From: Dillenia suffruticosa | Taxonomy: Eukaryota; Streptophyta; Magnoliopsida; Dilleniales; Dilleniaceae | Direction: 5' to 3' | DNA length: 64,000 nt | Assembly (NCBI GenBank): GCA_033439265.1 | Contig: JAVTVX010000034.1 | Location: 16,754,501-16,818,500, forward strand | Shown here: positions 61,420 through 64,000 of the stretch, piece after piece | Layout of the letters: each line of letters opens with the position of its first letter | How positions within the stretch are numbered: position 1 is the first letter of the stretch | Made by a program: the position numbers and the translations under genes | Notes under the pieces: generated by a model | Database searches by the model: none | Told to the model about the DNA's origin: nothing | Seen by the model: the letters and a program-made list of their open reading frames with translations, nothing else

Positions 61420-61678
61420 AACCATAGCATCCTCCCAAGTAATAAGCATTTCCCACTTTTGGGTATTTACAGCAACACCGGTATAACGTCTTGTTAGTTC
61501 CATCGCCATCAATATAAAATGAAGTCTGAAGTTCATCTGTCTTGGCATCTGGGCATGAGGGCTTTTCAAAGTCAGACTCCAACCACCACTCCAGCACGAC
61601 AGGAACATGAGTCATAATCCAATCAATACTATAGAATCCAGAATTACTTAGAATGAACACCCCCAATCCCGGGAAACC
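61420..61678 (-). pseudogene. WAK-like ectodomain exon, cut by LTR piece I
   Basis: The frame reads GFPGLGVFILSNSGFYS, VPVVLEWWL, and YRCCCKYPKVGNAYYLGGCYG, the order of WAK ectodomains (VP.VL.W..., C, Y.C.C..GY.GN.Y...GC). It starts at the LTR junction 61678/61679, so the earlier coding part lies to the right of the LTRs, outside the window. A donor GTTTGA follows at about 61419. Confidence 0.75.
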
Positions 61679-61690
61679 TGTAACACCAAG

Positions 61691-61730
<40 letters not shown>

Positions 61731-61794
61731 GAGAGCCAAAATGCAGCGTTTTGGCCCTTTCCCCCCAATTGAATTAGGGCTAAAGCCCTAATTC

Positions 61795-61853
<59 letters not shown>

Positions 61854-62947
61854 TCTCCGCCGACCCTTCGCCTCCCTCCCCCACCGCGGCGTTGGTCTTC
61901 ACCGCAAGCTCCGCCGGCATCTTCTTCTTCTTCTCCTTCTCCTTCTCCTTCTCCTTCTTCTTCTTCTTCTTCTGCTTTTTCTTCTTTCTCCCGCAGCTCA
62001 TTTCCCCGCGATCTCCCTCTCGCGATCTCCCACGATCGCTCTCTCTCCACCTCGCCGCACACCGCCGCGAGCCACGATCGAGCACCACCGCACGCCACAG
62101 CGTGCGATTGCTGCCTCCTCGCGCGATCGAGCCACCGAGTGCGCAGCAGCACAGTGCACAGGCGTGCACCAGCGCACCTCAGTGCACTAGCGCGCGGGCA
62201 CGAGCCGCGAGCGAGAGCCCAGGCCGCGAGCGCGAGCCCAGGCCACGAGCGTGAGCCAGCGCACGAGCGTGCGCGGCCCAGCGTGCACAGGCGCGCTGCC
62301 CAGCATGCACAGGCGCGCTGCCCAGTGCACGAGTGTGCACGGGTGCGTGGCCCAGCGCGCGAGCAGCGCACGAGCACGCCCCAGCACAGCGCACCAGCGT
62401 ACGGGCGAGCACCAGCCCGCGAGCCACTGTCGGCCCGAAGGCCAGCCAGCCTGCAGGCCCATTAGCCGCAGACCCATCAGCAGCAAGCCCACGGGCCCAC
62501 CAGGCCCGACAGCCCGTCCAAGCCCGTAGGTCCAGTTCGGCCCGTGGCCCACGAGCCCGCGACGGCCCGTGACGGCCCACGAGCCCGTGACAGCCCACGA
62601 ATCTCCACGCAGGTAAATGACTTAGGGTTTTGTTTCGGATCTATGTGTTTAGATCTAACAAATGAACCTTGTTTTGATAGGAAACCCTACAGACTTTGGA
62701 GTGACCGAAGTGACTTTCGGACGAGACTCGGCGCTTCGAGAAAACCCTAGGTGAGGAGATTTCGACTTTAATTGATAAATTGGATGAATCTATGATTGAA
62801 TCTAAGATGAAAGATGTTGTATATGTTTAGAGTGTAAGTGGAATGCGAATAGAATACAATTTATGAAATGATTATATATGAATTTAAGGTTAAGTATAGA
62901 ATGTTACAGAAATTTGATGATCTGATTTAGGTTGATCTTTTGGAGAC
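61679..62947 (+). mobile_element. LTR piece I (family of G), left half only
   Basis: It starts TGTAACACCAAGC directly after AAACC (61674-61678). A run (61694-61727), CT tract (61797-61849), CTT tract (61920-61975), the GC-rich block (62100-62600) and CACGCAGGTAAATGACTTAGGG all match G on the opposite strand. Similarity stops at TTTTGGAGAC, 62947. It breaks the WAK-like exon. Confidence 0.85.
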
Positions 62948-62976
62948 TCGAGCGGTCAGATCCGATTTGGCTTGTG
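62948..62976. other. 29-bp filler between LTR pieces I and J
   Basis: TCGAGCGGTCAGATCCG... does not match what follows TTTTGGAGAC in LTR G, so the joint is not a simple insertion of J into I. Confidence 0.55.
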
Positions 62977-64000
62977 TCACGCCCCGAACCGGGATCGTGA
63001 ACAGCCGCCCGTTGTCCCTGGATGCCGGCTGGATTTTTACAGAAAATCGGGCAGAACCTCCCCATAAATCGGAGGTTTTCCCATGTACAATTTCACCTGT
63101 ATATGACATTCATCCAGTACAAATAAACAATTGGCCATCCCGGCCTCTCCAAAATCAACAATATCCACAGCCAACATCCAGAACAACGCAAGGCTATAAA
63201 GTTTCTAACAGTCCTAGCAACAGACCTCTACTGTCATGCCCAACTAGAGCATGAGCAGCCGCCACACCGAGCGGACTTAAATTCTACGCATATATAAAAT
63301 AAATTCCCAAGTTATTTTTAAATATTTACAAATGCCTCAATGCAATGAAATAAGTCAATACGAGAGTTTCAAGAATAAAAGTCCATAATTTATACAGTCA
63401 TCCCATAAAACTTGGTAATTACATGGATCAAACAAAAATCTCCAATACATAATAATATCACCAATCATCGTAGCAGAAGAGATGGAAAATATCCATACCC
63501 AAGCCCAGTGATATCTCCTCGATCCAACACTAATCCTGTGGGAAACAAAGTGAGGGGTGAGTATCTATGGGAGGATACTCAGTAAGTGAGGGGATTGACA
63601 TCATACTATCAATATCGGGGTGAATTTGGAGTGTCAAAATATAAGATAAGAAAATATCCACAGTGTGCAAACCGATTATGTTATTTCAAAATCATATATA
63701 ATACGCACACATCAGAAAGCAAGATATGCATCCACTATTCACTTCAATGTCATGAAGAGCTGGCCAATGAAATATTCCCGGCAATGGTCTACCTCGACCA
63801 AGGACGGCGCATTGGGGGTTTTTTTTCAAATGCAAGTATTAAAGAATGGCTCTCTGCCCCAATGTTGGCCACAGACTACCCCAACTAGCCTGTAAATAAT
63901 AATAATGTACATATAACTAGTCAGCCGTGTATGGTGCCCCCGCCTGGTGCTAGACGGAGCCGTACTCAACGTCCTCTCCGATGAGGGTCAACCTGGGACA
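62977..64000 (-). mobile_element. LTR J (family of G), minus orientation, runs off the window
   Basis: TGTCACGCCCCGAACCGGG onward matches G from 39225 to about 40250 almost base for base (about 97-98 % by eye). It faces piece I head to head in orientation. GCTTG (62972-62976) would be its duplication if the far end repeats it. Confidence 0.88.

Larger units (their letters stand above)
52306..61678 (-). pseudogene. Wall-associated-kinase-like receptor gene, broken by two insertions
   Basis: Pieces on the minus strand, in gene order: an ectodomain exon (61678 to about 61420), a short exon (about 60797-60693), a transmembrane plus kinase N-lobe piece (60622-60147), copia H (60146-53077), and the kinase C-lobe piece (53076-52306). 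The order cysteine-rich ectodomain, one membrane span, Ser/Thr kinase fits the plant WAK/WAK-like family, which sit in the plasma membrane and contact cell-wall pectin. The kinase exon is open on both sides of H with all core motifs, so the gene was probably sound until H arrived. The upstream end is lost beyond LTR piece I at 61679. The exon-intron joints other than the 60623 acceptor are approximate. It cannot make a full receptor here. Confidence 0.85.

Noticed and set aside
61691-62598. Open frames up to 228 codons in piece I
   Set aside because: Same GC-rich block and microsatellites as in LTR G (runs of Glu/Arg and Phe from CTT/GA tracts); not a gene.

Overview
This is nuclear DNA of a flowering plant, and almost all of it is stacked retrotransposons. 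The plant origin is shown by long-LTR Ty3/gypsy elements with a C-terminal chromodomain-type tail (Tekay/Del-like), a gag-protease element of Athila/Tat type, a Ty1/copia element, and a broken wall-associated-kinase-like receptor gene. The species cannot be told from the sequence. I see no gene that is clearly intact, and no rRNA, tRNA or CRISPR.

Layout. 1-2343 is the right part of a long LTR cut by the window edge. 2344-8604 holds old repeat DNA: two arrays of related ~107-bp repeats in opposite orientation (3140-3500 and 7860-8604), a 743-bp inverted-repeat element with hairpin ends (4665-5407), and a decayed coiled-coil gene (5632-7615) of the plant 'putative gypsy-type transposon' kind. 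8605-25802 is Ty3/gypsy element A, inserted into the repeat array (duplication ACCTA). Element A is split in gag by solo LTR B (12451-18989, GGGAC), and B is split by solo LTR C (15372-18317, GTAAA). 25803-27713 resumes the array, then a minus-strand Tat-like protease remnant and an LTR-like piece. 27714-31386 is solo LTR D (CCTTA).

31721-51523 is element F, a minus-strand gag-protease-only element. It is split by Ty3/gypsy element E (34708-49067), which is itself split by minus-strand solo LTR G (39225-42086, GCAAG). 52306-61678 is the WAK-like gene on the minus strand. Its kinase exon is cut by copia element H (53077-60146, duplication TACAC, LTRs differing at one base in 500), and its ectodomain exon is cut at 61679 by LTR piece I. 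An inverted LTR copy J runs from 62977 off the end of the window.

Element boundaries rest on direct reading of TG...CA ends, flanking duplications, primer-binding sites and paired LTRs, so the nesting order is firm. Most of the coding matter is decayed. Two points stand out. Elements A and E both carry a GT...AG intron-like spacer at the same codon between gag and protease, where read-through would give Gag only and splicing would give Gag-Pol. Copia element H moved recently according to its LTRs, although its pol is full of lesions, so it probably moved with enzymes supplied by another copy.
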